This document shows positions 35,877-43,947 of a stretch of DNA of 64,000 nucleotides, in pieces. This stretch comes from Thiomonas sp. X19 (GTDB taxonomy: Bacteria > Pseudomonadota > Gammaproteobacteria > Burkholderiales > Burkholderiaceae_C): positions 2,197,622 to 2,261,621 of the forward strand of contig NZ_LT605203.1 of assembly GCF_900089495.1 (NCBI RefSeq). Reading direction: 5' to 3'. Every line of letters begins with the position of its first letter. Positions within the stretch are counted from its first letter, which is position 1. The position numbers and the translations under genes are program-made. Under the pieces are notes generated by a model, which was given only the letters and a program-made list of their open reading frames with translations, was not told the origin of the DNA and ran no database searches.

Positions 35877-36144
35877 CCGCAGGTGGCGTGTCGATGATCG
35901 CCAGATTCACACCGACTTTTTCGAGCAGCGACAGATGATTGGCAAGACTGGCGATGTCCACCGAAGCGAAGGCGGGTGTTTCCGCCTCGCGCTCATTCCA
36001 CCAGCTCGACAAGCTACCTTGCGGATCTGTGTCGATCAAGGCCACAGGCCCAGCGCCTTTGCTCTCGGACATCACGGCGAGATGCCCGGCCAGCGTGGTC
36101 TTCCCAACGCCTCCCTTTTGACTTGCAAGTACTAGCGTACGCAT
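35776..36144 (-). pseudogene. parA: ParA-type partition ATPase, 3'-truncated copy 1
   Basis: The start MRTLVLASQKGGVGKTTLAG with a deviant Walker A (KGGVGKT) and LIDTDPQGSLSSWW is normal. After HDLRAVGSTVE the homology ends at the junction with yhaV, and the read-through tail is meaningless. It is about 95 percent identical to the copy at 41086-43312. It lacks the second half of the ATPase and cannot work in plasmid partition. Confidence 0.85.
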
Positions 36145-36161
36145 TGACGTATTTCCAGTTT

Positions 36162-36191
36162 TACGTATTTACGCAGTTGCGCAACTACGTA
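36162..36191. repeat. partition operator array, 8-bp period (copy 1)
   Basis: TACGTA, TACGCA, TGCGCA and TACGTA begin at 36162, 36170, 36178 and 36186, exactly eight bases apart, upstream of the parA start. Same-face spacing of short boxes fits binding by ribbon-helix-helix dimers such as the one at 40805-41089. The rest of 36192-36473 has no gene. Confidence 0.75.
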
Positions 36192-36473
36192 GTGATGATG
36201 GGCGCATGAGGATCATGCTGACCTCATTGAGCATTGGGGTATTTCCTTTCGGACGGCACGATACCCCGTGATCCGGCGAAACAACGGCGAACAACGGAGG
36301 TTTAAGAAGGCAAAGAAAAAGCCGTAACCCTCTGATTTCTTAGAAGATCACGGCCTATTTGGAACAATCCAAAACAAGGTGATGGTGGCGGATGGTTGCC
36401 CCTGTGCTGACTTGCCTCCCTAGCTTATGAGCACTGGTGCGGAGTGCTGCGGGTTGGCAATGAACAGTCCGCA

Positions 36474-36842
36474 TCAGACTTTCCGCTTCAAACGCTCCAC
36501 TTCAGTGACGAAGGCCGGGGTCAGTTCCGCAATCAGGGTTTCGATGTCGCGAACCTGATGTTGAACCGTCAGCACCACAATGCCCTGCGGCACAAGGTCA
36601 TATATGACGAAGTGTTGCCGCGCAGGAACCATCAGAAATGGCGCCGAACGGTACTGCCGCAAGCAGCCCTTCTCCGGGTTCGCGGCAGCAACGCCCATGG
36701 CAGCGTACAGATCGTCGAGGTACTGATCAGCAACCACGTCACCCCATTCACGGCACGACCGTGTGTGGATGCGGCGCAAATCCAGCGCCGCATTCCGGGT
36801 CAGCAGGAACGTGGCGGGTGATGGCACGTCATTGCCAGCCAT
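36474..36842 (-). CDS. parE: ParE-family toxin
   Basis: A 122-residue RelE/ParE-fold protein. The start MAGNDVPSPATFLLTRNAALDLRRIHTRS is chosen because longer versions run through parD. The typical parts are AALDLRRIHTRSCREWG and YRSAPFLMVPARQHFVIYDLV. ParE toxins poison DNA gyrase. The gene overlaps parD by 14 bases. Confidence 0.88.
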   Translation of the reverse strand: MAGNDVPSPATFLLTRNAALDLRRIHTRSCREWGDVVADQYLDDLYAAMGVAAANPEKGCLRQYRSAPFLMVPARQHFVIYDLVPQGIVVLTVQHQVRDIETLIAELTPAFVTEVERLKRKV

Positions 36843-37098
36843 CGGCTTCCTTGCGGTCGAGTGCCGCCATGTCGGCCTTGAAGGAGCCGCTGGACGCAAA
36901 AGCGCGGCCTGCCGCCAAGTCTCGGTAACCGGAGAGGATGGCGTCCTGCACAAACTGGCTGTCACGCCGTTCCATGTCGCGGCGGATCAGGTCGCGTACG
37001 TATTCGCTGGGTGTTTCGTAAAGACCCGCCTCGCCAACCATTCGATCTACGAATTCAGCCAAGGGTTGCGACAGACGAGCGTTGATGCGTTCGGACAT
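36829..37098 (-). CDS. parD: ParD-family antitoxin
   Basis: An 89-residue ribbon-helix-helix protein (INARLSQPLAEFVDRMVGEA, TPSEYVRDLIRRDMERRDS). It precedes and overlaps the toxin gene. TTGTCGCA occurs twice in the 50 bases upstream (about 37127 and 37148) and may be its operator. Confidence 0.92.
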   Translation of the reverse strand: MSERINARLSQPLAEFVDRMVGEAGLYETPSEYVRDLIRRDMERRDSQFVQDAILSGYRDLAAGRAFASSGSFKADMAALDRKEADGWQ

Positions 37099-37224
37099 GG
37101 GAGTCTCCCGGAGCGATCAGATAGAGATATTGTCGCATAGAAGGCTGTGTTTGTCGCAAATATTGCGCACATAAAAGACGGCGACGGTGCTGGCACTTGA
37201 TTTCGCTCGTTTCTCCCCAAGGAA

Positions 37225-39642
37225 TCAGGAGGAAGCCGTTGTCACGGCACAAATTTCGCTGATTTCGCCAAATTCACGCTGCGCCTCTATGCGGTACCCC
37301 ATCGCCCGGTAGCCGCGCTGCCGCTTATCCCACATCCGCAGCAGTGCCGGGTGACCAGTGTCCACGAAATCGATGATCCGCACGTCGGTTTTGCTGGCAT
37401 GCTCGCGGTGTAGACGCCCGGCGTACTGCTGCAGCGTTCCTTTCCACGACACCGGCATTGCCAGCACCAGTGTGTCGAGCGGCGGGTGATCGAAACCCTC
37501 ACCAACCAGCTTGCCGGTGGAAAGAAGAACGCGCGGCGCGGCGGGCGACAGTGCATCCAGGTCCGCCACCAGCGCCGCGCGCTGCTTCTTGGACATTCGA
37601 CCGTGCAAAACGAAGGGCACCGGCTCCAACCCATCGAGTGCCGCCTTGATCGCATCGAGGTGTTCAGTACGTTCGGTCAGAACCAGCACCTTGCGTCCCT
37701 GCGAGACGGCATCGCGCACCTCGGCGGCGATGTCGTCTGTTCTGGCTTGGTCATTGGCGAGATGCCGAAACACGTCTTGGATGCCTGCATCGGTCGGCAG
37801 GTCGATCCTTGTAAAGCGTGAACGCTGCAGCACTTCGAGATCGTGCGGCGCACCGGCAGGCTTGGCAGCCGTGTAGCGGATCGGCCCGCACTGCATGAAG
37901 ATGATGGGCTGCTGCCCGTCGCGGCGAATCGGTGTCGCCGTCAGACCCAGCACGTATTTGGCCTTGGACCGTTTCAGGATTGCATCGAATGACACTGCGC
38001 CGACGTGATGGCACTCGTCCGCGATCAACTGCCCGTAATTTTCGACCAAGGGATTGATCTCGCCTTGCCGGGAGATGGATTGCATTACGGCGATGTCGAT
38101 TTTGCCGGTGGGTTTGGCTTTGCCACCGCCGATGGTGCCGACCACGCCTTTGCCAACACCCAGAAAAGCCTGCAGACGTTCCTGCCATTGCTTGAGCAAC
38201 TCGGTTCGATGCACCAGCACCAAGGTGTTTACGCCACGGCGCGCGATCATCGCTGCTGCGGTCACGGTCTTGCCAAACGCGGTCGGAGCGCACAGCACCC
38301 CATTGTCGTGACTCAGCATTCCGGCAATTGCGGCCTCCTGGTCAAGGCGCAAAGTGCCGACAAAAGAGACATCAATGGGTTCACCGCCGAAACGCTCATC
38401 ACGCAGGTCGCAGGTGATGCCGTTATCGCGTAGCAGATCCAGCGCGGCATCGAGGCGACCGCGAGGCAAGGCGATGTGCTGCGGGAAATTTTCCGCATTG
38501 CCGATGACGCGTGGCTTGTCCCATACCGACATGCGCATGGCTTGGGCCTTGTAAAACTCCGGATTCTGAAAGGCTGCCAGACGGATCAGGCGATTGGCCA
38601 GAGCCTGCGGCAGTTGCGCCTTCTCAAAATAGACCATGTTCGCCAGCGTCACGGTCAGCGACTTGGGCATCTGCCCGACCAGCTGGTTGTTCGGCGTGCT
38701 CTGCCGCTTCCAAGGTGTGGCGAGGTCTTCATCGTCGATGAAGGTGACGTCCAACGGATGGACGCCACCCGTAGCCCGCAGAATATTCGGCTCGATATCG
38801 TGTGCAGCCATGGGCTGTATCGAGGCGAGGAAACCCCACTGATCGGGATACGGTCGCAGATCGGCATCAACGAAGACGCTGCAGCCACTCTCGCGGCGCC
38901 ACTTCTGCAGCGGCAAGGCGATCAGGTTGCCGAAGCCGCCTTTGGGCATCGTGTCCTGATTCGGGAACAGGCGGTCATAGGATTCCAGCTTCAGTTGCCG
39001 AGTGCGTGAGCACGTATGGCTGATGATCGCCGTGCCCAAACGCCGGGCATCACGTGCAGAAACTCGGCTGGCAAAAAACACCCACGCGTGCGCGCCATTC
39101 CCAGACCGAGAGATTTCCAGCGCAGCCGGAACACCCAGTTCATGGCAGGATCGCATGAAGGCTCGCGCGTCATCGCGCCAGTCGGCCTCGTCAAAATCGG
39201 CGGCCAGAAAATAGCAGGTGTCATCCTCTAGCAGCGGATAGACGCCGACCGTGTGCTCGCCAGCCAGATGGTCGTAGATCACCGCATCCGACAGTGGGAT
39301 CAGCAAGCGGTTGCTGCAATCGCCACATTTGACGCGCGGCTTCTCGCAGACACCGGCGCGCCACTCGTTGGCACAGGCTGGGGCATAGCCAGATTTGCCA
39401 GAGGTCTTGCCTTCCCAGCGGATTGGGTACACATCCGTGCGCCCGCGAAACAGACGACGGAACAATGCCACCTTCTCAGCTGTGGACAACCGGGATGGCT
39501 CTGGCTCCTGTACTGCAACCACAATTGGCTGTGGCGGCACCCGCCATTCGATCCCATGAAATTCGAGCAGTGCGACCAAGCGGGCGTTTTCGGCCTGGAG
39601 GACTTTCATCTCCAAAGCCAGATCGACCTCTGGGCCGTTCAT
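37225..39642 (-). CDS. archaeo-eukaryotic primase plus SF2 helicase protein (TOTE-conflict-like)
   Basis: An 805-residue protein. After a short coiled N-terminus comes an AEP primase part with a zinc site (CANEWRAGVCEKPRVKCGDC), the metal-binding LAADFDEADW and the SGNGAHAW motif, about residues 70-270. The C-terminal half is an SF2 helicase: CAPTAFGKT (Walker A), LIADECHHVG (DECH), LGLTATPIRRD and QYAGRLHREH (motif VI). This combination matches proteins described from TOTE conflict systems (recalled, not searched). Its start overlaps the stop of the small gene upstream. Confidence 0.85.
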   Translation of the reverse strand: MNGPEVDLALEMKVLQAENARLVALLEFHGIEWRVPPQPIVVAVQEPEPSRLSTAEKVALFRRLFRGRTDVYPIRWEGKTSGKSGYAPACANEWRAGVCEKPRVKCGDCSNRLLIPLSDAVIYDHLAGEHTVGVYPLLEDDTCYFLAADFDEADWRDDARAFMRSCHELGVPAALEISRSGNGAHAWVFFASRVSARDARRLGTAIISHTCSRTRQLKLESYDRLFPNQDTMPKGGFGNLIALPLQKWRRESGCSVFVDADLRPYPDQWGFLASIQPMAAHDIEPNILRATGGVHPLDVTFIDDEDLATPWKRQSTPNNQLVGQMPKSLTVTLANMVYFEKAQLPQALANRLIRLAAFQNPEFYKAQAMRMSVWDKPRVIGNAENFPQHIALPRGRLDAALDLLRDNGITCDLRDERFGGEPIDVSFVGTLRLDQEAAIAGMLSHDNGVLCAPTAFGKTVTAAAMIARRGVNTLVLVHRTELLKQWQERLQAFLGVGKGVVGTIGGGKAKPTGKIDIAVMQSISRQGEINPLVENYGQLIADECHHVGAVSFDAILKRSKAKYVLGLTATPIRRDGQQPIIFMQCGPIRYTAAKPAGAPHDLEVLQRSRFTRIDLPTDAGIQDVFRHLANDQARTDDIAAEVRDAVSQGRKVLVLTERTEHLDAIKAALDGLEPVPFVLHGRMSKKQRAALVADLDALSPAAPRVLLSTGKLVGEGFDHPPLDTLVLAMPVSWKGTLQQYAGRLHREHASKTDVRIIDFVDTGHPALLRMWDKRQRGYRAMGYRIEAQREFGEISEICAVTTASS

Positions 39643-39974
39643 CCCGCGCGCACCGCAGTGAAGGCCGAGTCATCGCCCAGATGGATGAAGATGCGTCCCT
39701 GCGCCTGATCGCCCGTCACGTCCAGCCAACCGCGTCCGCTCACCGGGTCGTTTTCATCCACGCCCGACCAAGAGAACTCCACACGCGCCACGCCATCAGC
39801 AACGCTGACACGGGCATCGATGTCGCCTTGCACCAGGCCGAACTGGAGCGCGCCGGTCAGATCGTCGCGGAGCGTGATGTGCGCCGGGGCCTCCATATCA
39901 AAGTAGTCGGCATCCCAGACTTCCATGCCGGTGATGCGCCAAGTGCCCAGCACAGCCTTCTTGGTTTTCTTCAT
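39639..39974 (-). CDS. small conserved-looking protein coupled to the primase-helicase
   Basis: A 111-residue protein rich in beta strands (VLGTWRITGMEVWDADYFDM, LQFGLVQGDIDARV, RIFIHLGDDSAFTAV). Both ends overlap neighbours by four bases (ATGA), so it is coupled to the gene before and after. It has no recognisable domain. Its fixed place suggests a regulator or partner of the primase-helicase. Confidence 0.6.
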   Translation of the reverse strand: MKKTKKAVLGTWRITGMEVWDADYFDMEAPAHITLRDDLTGALQFGLVQGDIDARVSVADGVARVEFSWSGVDENDPVSGRGWLDVTGDQAQGRIFIHLGDDSAFTAVRAG

Positions 39975-40528
39975 TCCTCACTCGCCAAACCGGCCGCCGA
40001 CCAGAAATGGTCAAAGTCATCGCCTACGCCCCAGCCAACGTTCTGCCCGAGTTGGCGTACTCGGTCGAGCCTGGACAAGAAAGCAGCCTGCTGCGCCTTG
40101 GGCAAGGCCAGCACGTATTTCAGCGCCTGTTCGAACATCCGTACCAGCGCGTCATAGAAGCCTTCGTCGTCCATGCCGCAACCGGCTAGAAAATCGAACA
40201 CTTCCTCGCAGTAAAACACCGTGAGTTCGGCCAAGCCCTCGGGCTGGCCTAGTGCCTTCTTGTAATCGCTGATGGCCTTCTTGGCCTTGCTGACCGAGAT
40301 CGGGTTGCGAAAGTCAGGCGGGTTGATCCATCGGATGATTACATCCTTGAAGGGCTCAAGCGGGTCGTCGCCCAGCCCAAAGCGGGCGTGCAGAAACGCC
40401 TTGTTGTCCTTGCTGGCGGCATACAGGTCTTGCACCAGCCCCAGCAAACCGGCGCGGTCGAAATCGGCCAGCTTTGCTTTGACGTCGCTCCAACTGGGAG
40501 TGGCTTTGGTGGGCTTCTTCGTGGCCAT
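39971..40528 (-). CDS. DUF6155-like protein, coupled upstream partner
   Basis: Starting at MATKKPTKATPSWSDVKAKL, 185 residues, helical throughout (LADFDRAGLLGLVQDLYAAS, KAKKAISDYKKALGQPEG, FYDALVRMFEQALKYVLALP). The frame is open upstream to 40603, but those 25 residues belong to another family, see the next entry. No enzyme motif is visible. Confidence 0.65.
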   Translation of the reverse strand: MATKKPTKATPSWSDVKAKLADFDRAGLLGLVQDLYAASKDNKAFLHARFGLGDDPLEPFKDVIIRWINPPDFRNPISVSKAKKAISDYKKALGQPEGLAELTVFYCEEVFDFLAGCGMDDEGFYDALVRMFEQALKYVLALPKAQQAAFLSRLDRVRQLGQNVGWGVGDDFDHFWSAAGLASEE

Positions 40529-40603
40529 ATGCGCAAAGGCCGGATCGTTCTGCACGCGCGCGGCCACGGTTTCCTTGAAACCACGGGTCAGTGCCATGTT
40601 CAC
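40529..40603 (-). pseudogene. N-terminal stub of a HigA/XRE-type antitoxin fused to the DUF6155 frame
   Basis: MALTRGFKETVAARVQNDPAFA is the standard start of small antitoxins paired with RelE/HigB-like toxins. After 22 residues the sequence switches in frame to the DUF6155 protein. The toxin fragment directly upstream supports a TA origin. Confidence 0.6.
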
Positions 40604-40611
40604 TTTCCTTG

Positions 40612-40806
40612 TCAGGTTGATGTCTTGCGGCGTTTATAGTCGTCCCACAGCGCCACCGCTTGGTCGATGTCCTGCTGCTGGCGATTCTTGGTGCCGCCAC
40701 CGATCAGGTTGATGATCTTCAGATCGTCCTCGGCCAGGTCGATACGCAACCCCGGCCCCCAGTCGATCTTGTACTCACCAATCGGATGGCATTCTCGCTG
40801 ACGCTT
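40612..40806 (-). pseudogene. C-terminal part of a RelE/HigB-like toxin
   Basis: The frame holds IGEYKIDWGPGLRIDLAEDD and then LIGGGTKNRQQQDIDQAVAL, the second half of a RelE-superfamily toxin (addiction module killer type). The first half is missing and the upstream DNA is the end of the RHH partition gene. Position just before the antitoxin stub preserves the original toxin-antitoxin order. Confidence 0.65.
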
Positions 40807-41089
40807 AGGCGCTCGTCTGACCGTTGCACAGAGAGGCTTCCTTGATCCAGAGATCAAGCGCCTCCACAAAGATCTCCTGGCTCTTCTTGTCGAGCTTCAC
40901 GCCCAGGTTCTTCAAGGACTCATACCGTTCCCGGTCAAGCTTGACCGTCAGCGCCTTGTAGTAGCCCGCGGCGGCGGCTTTGGTGCCGGCGCGACCGGTG
41001 TCGTCGTGCAGGACGGCCGGCGATGCGTGGCCCTTCTTGGCGACAAGGCCAGCGGTGAGACTCGCGGTTTTTGCCATTTTGTCGTTCAT
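40805..41089 (-). CDS. ribbon-helix-helix partition protein (ParB/ParG-like)
   Basis: 94 residues when started at MNDKMAKTASLTAGLV, whose ATG overlaps the parA stop (ATGA). The C-terminal YKALTVKLDRERYESLKNLG...IFVEALDLWI is a ribbon-helix-helix fold, as in the small centromere-binding partners of type Ib ParA. The flexible basic N-terminus would stimulate ParA ATPase. Its gene start contains the third TRCGYA array. The last codons reach into the TA remnant. Confidence 0.72.
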   Translation of the reverse strand: MNDKMAKTASLTAGLVAKKGHASPAVLHDDTGRAGTKAAAAGYYKALTVKLDRERYESLKNLGVKLDKKSQEIFVEALDLWIKEASLCNGQTSA

Positions 41090-41090
41090 T

Positions 41091-41112
41091 TGCGTAGTTG
41101 CGTAGATACGTA
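41091..41112. repeat. TRCGYA boxes at the parA-parB junction (copy 3)
   Basis: TGCGTA, TGCGTA and TACGTA start at 41091, 41099 and 41107, again eight bases apart, inside the last parA codons and across the parB start. The same boxes form the upstream arrays at 36162 and 43330. Confidence 0.65.
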
Positions 41113-41697
41113 GTTCCATAACGCCTCGACCTCGCCGGCAGTGCGGCTGCTAGGGTCAATCTCCTGGGCGGTGCGCCCGTCGATCATCGATGCCGCAAAG
41201 TCGGTGCGCTGGTACAGCGTGACCGGAGCCACGGTGCCATGCTGAGAAAGCGCGATCGCCGCCTCGCCCGTGATCCTGGCCCGCTGCGCTGCGCCATTGA
41301 TCACGAACACCATGCGTTTGCCCACGGCTTCCACCAGCTCCACCGTCGAACCAACAGCGCGGAGATCGTGCGGACTCGGCCTGGTCGGAATCAGAACCAT
41401 GTCTGCCACAGCCAGAACCTTCCGAATCGTTTCGGTGACCGCAGGCGGCGTGTCGATGATCGCCAGATTGACACCGGCCTTCTCAAGCAGCGACAGATGA
41501 TCGGCAAGGCTGGCGATGTCCACCGAAGCGAAGGCGGGTGTTTCCGCCCGGCGCTCGTTCCACCAGCTCGACAAGCTGCCCTGCGGGTCGGTGTCGATCA
41601 AGGCCACAGGCCCGGCGCCTTTGCTCTCGGCCATCACGGCCAGGTGCCCGGCCAGCGTGGTCTTGCCAACGCCACCCTTTTGACTTGCAAGTCCTAG

Positions 41698-43299
41698 GAG
41701 ACTGTCGGACTTTGCGGTCTTCCGGATGAAGACGCTATCCGAGACAATTGCTGCTGCACAACCGAGAGCCCGAGCCGATGAGCCGCTTCGTCCCTGTTGA
41801 CCGAGACACCGCATATCTGTTGCCACCGTCGGTGGACGAATGGCTGCCCACTGATCACTTGGCGCGCTTCGTGGTCGAAGTCATCGAGCAGCTTGATCTG
41901 GGCGATCTGGCCCGACAGTACGCAGGCCGGGGCTCGGCGGCGCACCATCCGGCGGTGCTGCTGGGCCTGCTGATCTACGGCTACGCCAACGGCGTGCACT
42001 CCAGCCGCAAGATCGAGCGGGCGACCTACGACTCGGTGGCGTTCCGCTTTGTTGCGGCCAATACCCACCCCGATCACGACACGCTGGCGACGTTCCGCCG
42101 CCGCTTCTTGAAGGAGGTGGAGGCACTGTTCGTGCAGGTGCTGGTTCTGGCGCGCGAGATGAAGCTGCTCAAGCTCGGACACATCGCGCTGGATGGCACC
42201 AAGATCGACGCCAACGCCAGCAAGCACAAGGCCTTGTCGTGGGCTCATGCCAACAAGATCGAGGCGCAGCTGCGCCAGGAAGTACAAACGCTGCTGGCGC
42301 TGGCAGAGAACAGCGACCGCGCGACGGTACCCGACGGCATGGATGTGCCGGCGGAGATCGCCCTGCGTGCAGATCGCTTGAGCGCAATCGCGCAGGCCAA
42401 GGCCAAGATCGAGCAGCGCGCCAGCGAACGCCATCAGGTCGAGCAGCAGGAGTACGAGGCCAAGACCGCCAAGCGCCAAGCCCAGCGCGAGGCGGGCAAG
42501 AAGCCGCGCGGCAAGGACCCTGAGCCGCCAGAGGCCGGCCCCCGGAGCAGCGATCAGGTCAACCTCACGGATGAAGAGTCGCGCATCATGCCCGTGTCGG
42601 GTGGGGGCTTCGAGCAAAGCTACAACGCACAAGCCGGCGTGGACATCGCGACGATGATGGTGATCACCCAGCATGTGAGCCAGGCATCCAACGACAAGCG
42701 CGAAGTTGTGCCTACGCTGCAGCAGATCCAAGCGTTACCCGCGGTGCTGGGCGAGGTGCACACGCTCATCACGGACAACGGCTTCTTCAGCCAAGCCAAC
42801 GTGATCGCGTGCAACGACGCGGGTATCGAGCCGCTGCTGGCGCTCAAGCGGGAGTCGCATCACACGCCGGTGATGGGGCGCTTTGCACCCGATGTGCCCG
42901 AGCCCCAGACGACGGATCCGCTCGTGCAGATGGCACACCGCCTGGGCACGCAAGCAGGCCGAGCCCTGTACGGCCTGCGCAAGCAGACAGTGGAGCCGGT
43001 GTTCGGCATCATCAAGCAAGTGATGGGTTGGCGCCAGATGAGCATGCGCGGGCTGGCCAAGGCACAAGGCGAATGGAGCTTGGTGACCATGGCTTGGAAC
43101 ATCAAGCGCATGCACGTCCTGCGAGCCGCGTGAGGGCAATAGTGCGCCCCGACCACGCCAAAACCGAGTCCCCAGGCCGCCCCATGTGCCCTCACAGTGT
43201 CTCGCCAACCATCGAGAGCGTTCGATCAGCGCGCCGCTGTCAAAAAAAACGCGTCGCACTGATCAATCGGATTCGCTCGGGTTCAAGTCCGACAGCCTC
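41698..43299 (+). mobile_element. IS1182-family insertion sequence, 1602 bp with CTAG duplication
   Basis: The ends read GAGACTGTCGGACTT (41698) and, inward, GAGGCTGTCGGACTT (43299). CTAG is present at 41694-41697 and 43300-43303, the palindromic four-bp target usual for IS1182. The transposase gene is intact. Confidence 0.92.
41748..43133 (+). CDS. IS1182-family transposase
   Basis: A 461-residue protein (451 if started at MSRFVPVDRDTAYLL, 41778). The N-terminal DUF772-type part (HPAVLLGLLIYGYANGVHSS) and the DDE domain (HIALDGTKIDANASKH, TLITDNGFFSQANV, KQTVEPVFGIIKQVMGWRQ) are complete. A long charged spacer lies between them at about residues 190-270. Confidence 0.92.
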   Translation: MLLHNREPEPMSRFVPVDRDTAYLLPPSVDEWLPTDHLARFVVEVIEQLDLGDLARQYAGRGSAAHHPAVLLGLLIYGYANGVHSSRKIERATYDSVAFRFVAANTHPDHDTLATFRRRFLKEVEALFVQVLVLAREMKLLKLGHIALDGTKIDANASKHKALSWAHANKIEAQLRQEVQTLLALAENSDRATVPDGMDVPAEIALRADRLSAIAQAKAKIEQRASERHQVEQQEYEAKTAKRQAQREAGKKPRGKDPEPPEAGPRSSDQVNLTDEESRIMPVSGGGFEQSYNAQAGVDIATMMVITQHVSQASNDKREVVPTLQQIQALPAVLGEVHTLITDNGFFSQANVIACNDAGIEPLLALKRESHHTPVMGRFAPDVPEPQTTDPLVQMAHRLGTQAGRALYGLRKQTVEPVFGIIKQVMGWRQMSMRGLAKAQGEWSLVTMAWNIKRMHVLRAA

Positions 43300-43329
43300 C
43301 TAGGGAACGCATTAACGTATTTCCTGTTT

Positions 43330-43359
43330 TACGTAGTTACGCAGTTGCGCAACTACGTT
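43330..43359. repeat. partition operator array, 8-bp period (copy 2)
   Basis: TACGTA, TACGCA, TGCGCA and TACGTT begin at 43330, 43338, 43346 and 43354. It lies upstream of the parA copy 2 start and corresponds to 36162-36191. Confidence 0.75.
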
Positions 43360-43419
43360 GTGATGATGGGCGCATGAGGTCATGCTGACCGGTGAAATGG
43401 AGCGCGTAGTCGCTCCTGG

Positions 43420-43605
43420 TCACAGGCTGCTGGCGAACTGGCCGAGTCGCTCGATTGCCTCGCCGATTGTTTCCTTCCCTTCGGCGATCAGTTCCAGGTG
43501 TGCCTGGAGGATTCCACAGGCGATACCCCAGCCGCGGCGTTCGCCAATGATTTCCACGGCATCGTTGATGGGGCCGTGGGTCTGGAATTGCGGGGAGTCA
43601 GTCAT
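43420..43605 (-). CDS. small helical protein of the island backbone
   Basis: 61 residues starting MTDSPQFQTHGPINDAVEII. A strong AGGAGAA site precedes the ATG. It is helical and acidic at the end (AEGKETIGEAIERLGQF). No family is known to me. The leader in front resembles that of the neighbouring gene (GGCAGAACCCAACCACC-like), which suggests common control. Confidence 0.6.
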   Translation of the reverse strand: MTDSPQFQTHGPINDAVEIIGERRGWGIACGILQAHLELIAEGKETIGEAIERLGQFASSL

Positions 43606-43638
43606 CACACTTCTCCTGAGGTGGTTGGGTTTCGCCGG

Positions 43639-43926
43639 TTAGTGACGGTCGTCGATGAATTGGTGGGCTTCGCGGGGATTGCGGATGAGCTGGTCGCGGT
43701 ACTCGACCACCACGGCGTGGCGTTCCCGGATCATGTGGATCGGGTCGCTGACGATGACGGCTCCTGCATGCGGGCCGTTCGGGTTGAAGGGGGTGCGGAC
43801 CTTGTAGCCTGCCGCCTCCAGCAACGCCCGGATGTCTTCGCGCTGCTCAATGCTGTTCACCCCTGCCGTTTGGTGAGGGTCCCCCCGGAGGGATTCGTTG
43901 GTTGTCGGGGTCGTGGTGTCGCGCAT
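43639..43926 (-). CDS. small hypothetical protein with structured leader
   Basis: 95 residues starting MRDTTTPTTNESLRG at ATG 43926, with CAGGAGAG in front. The body NSIEQREDIRALLEAAGYKV and HMIRERHAVVVEYRDQLI looks like a folded small protein, unknown family. The open frame extends 170 codons upstream, but this is the structured leader described at 43948-44115. Confidence 0.62.
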   Translation of the reverse strand: MRDTTTPTTNESLRGDPHQTAGVNSIEQREDIRALLEAAGYKVRTPFNPNGPHAGAVIVSDPIHMIRERHAVVVEYRDQLIRNPREAHQFIDDRH

Positions 43927-43947
43927 GGCTGCTCTCCTGTGGTGGTT

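Larger units (their letters stand above)
41086..43312 (-). pseudogene. parA: ParA-type partition ATPase copy 2, split by IS1182
   Basis: The body (41086-41697) encodes LASQKGGVGKTTLAG to VEALWNYVSTQLRK, a complete small ParA apart from the first residues. The missing start ATG-CGT-TCC-CTA lies beyond the IS at 43300-43312. Removing the IS and one CTAG copy gives MRSLGLASQKGGVGK. The gene is therefore whole but interrupted after its fourth codon. Read-through from the IS could still express a fused product, since the frame is open across the border. Confidence 0.85.
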
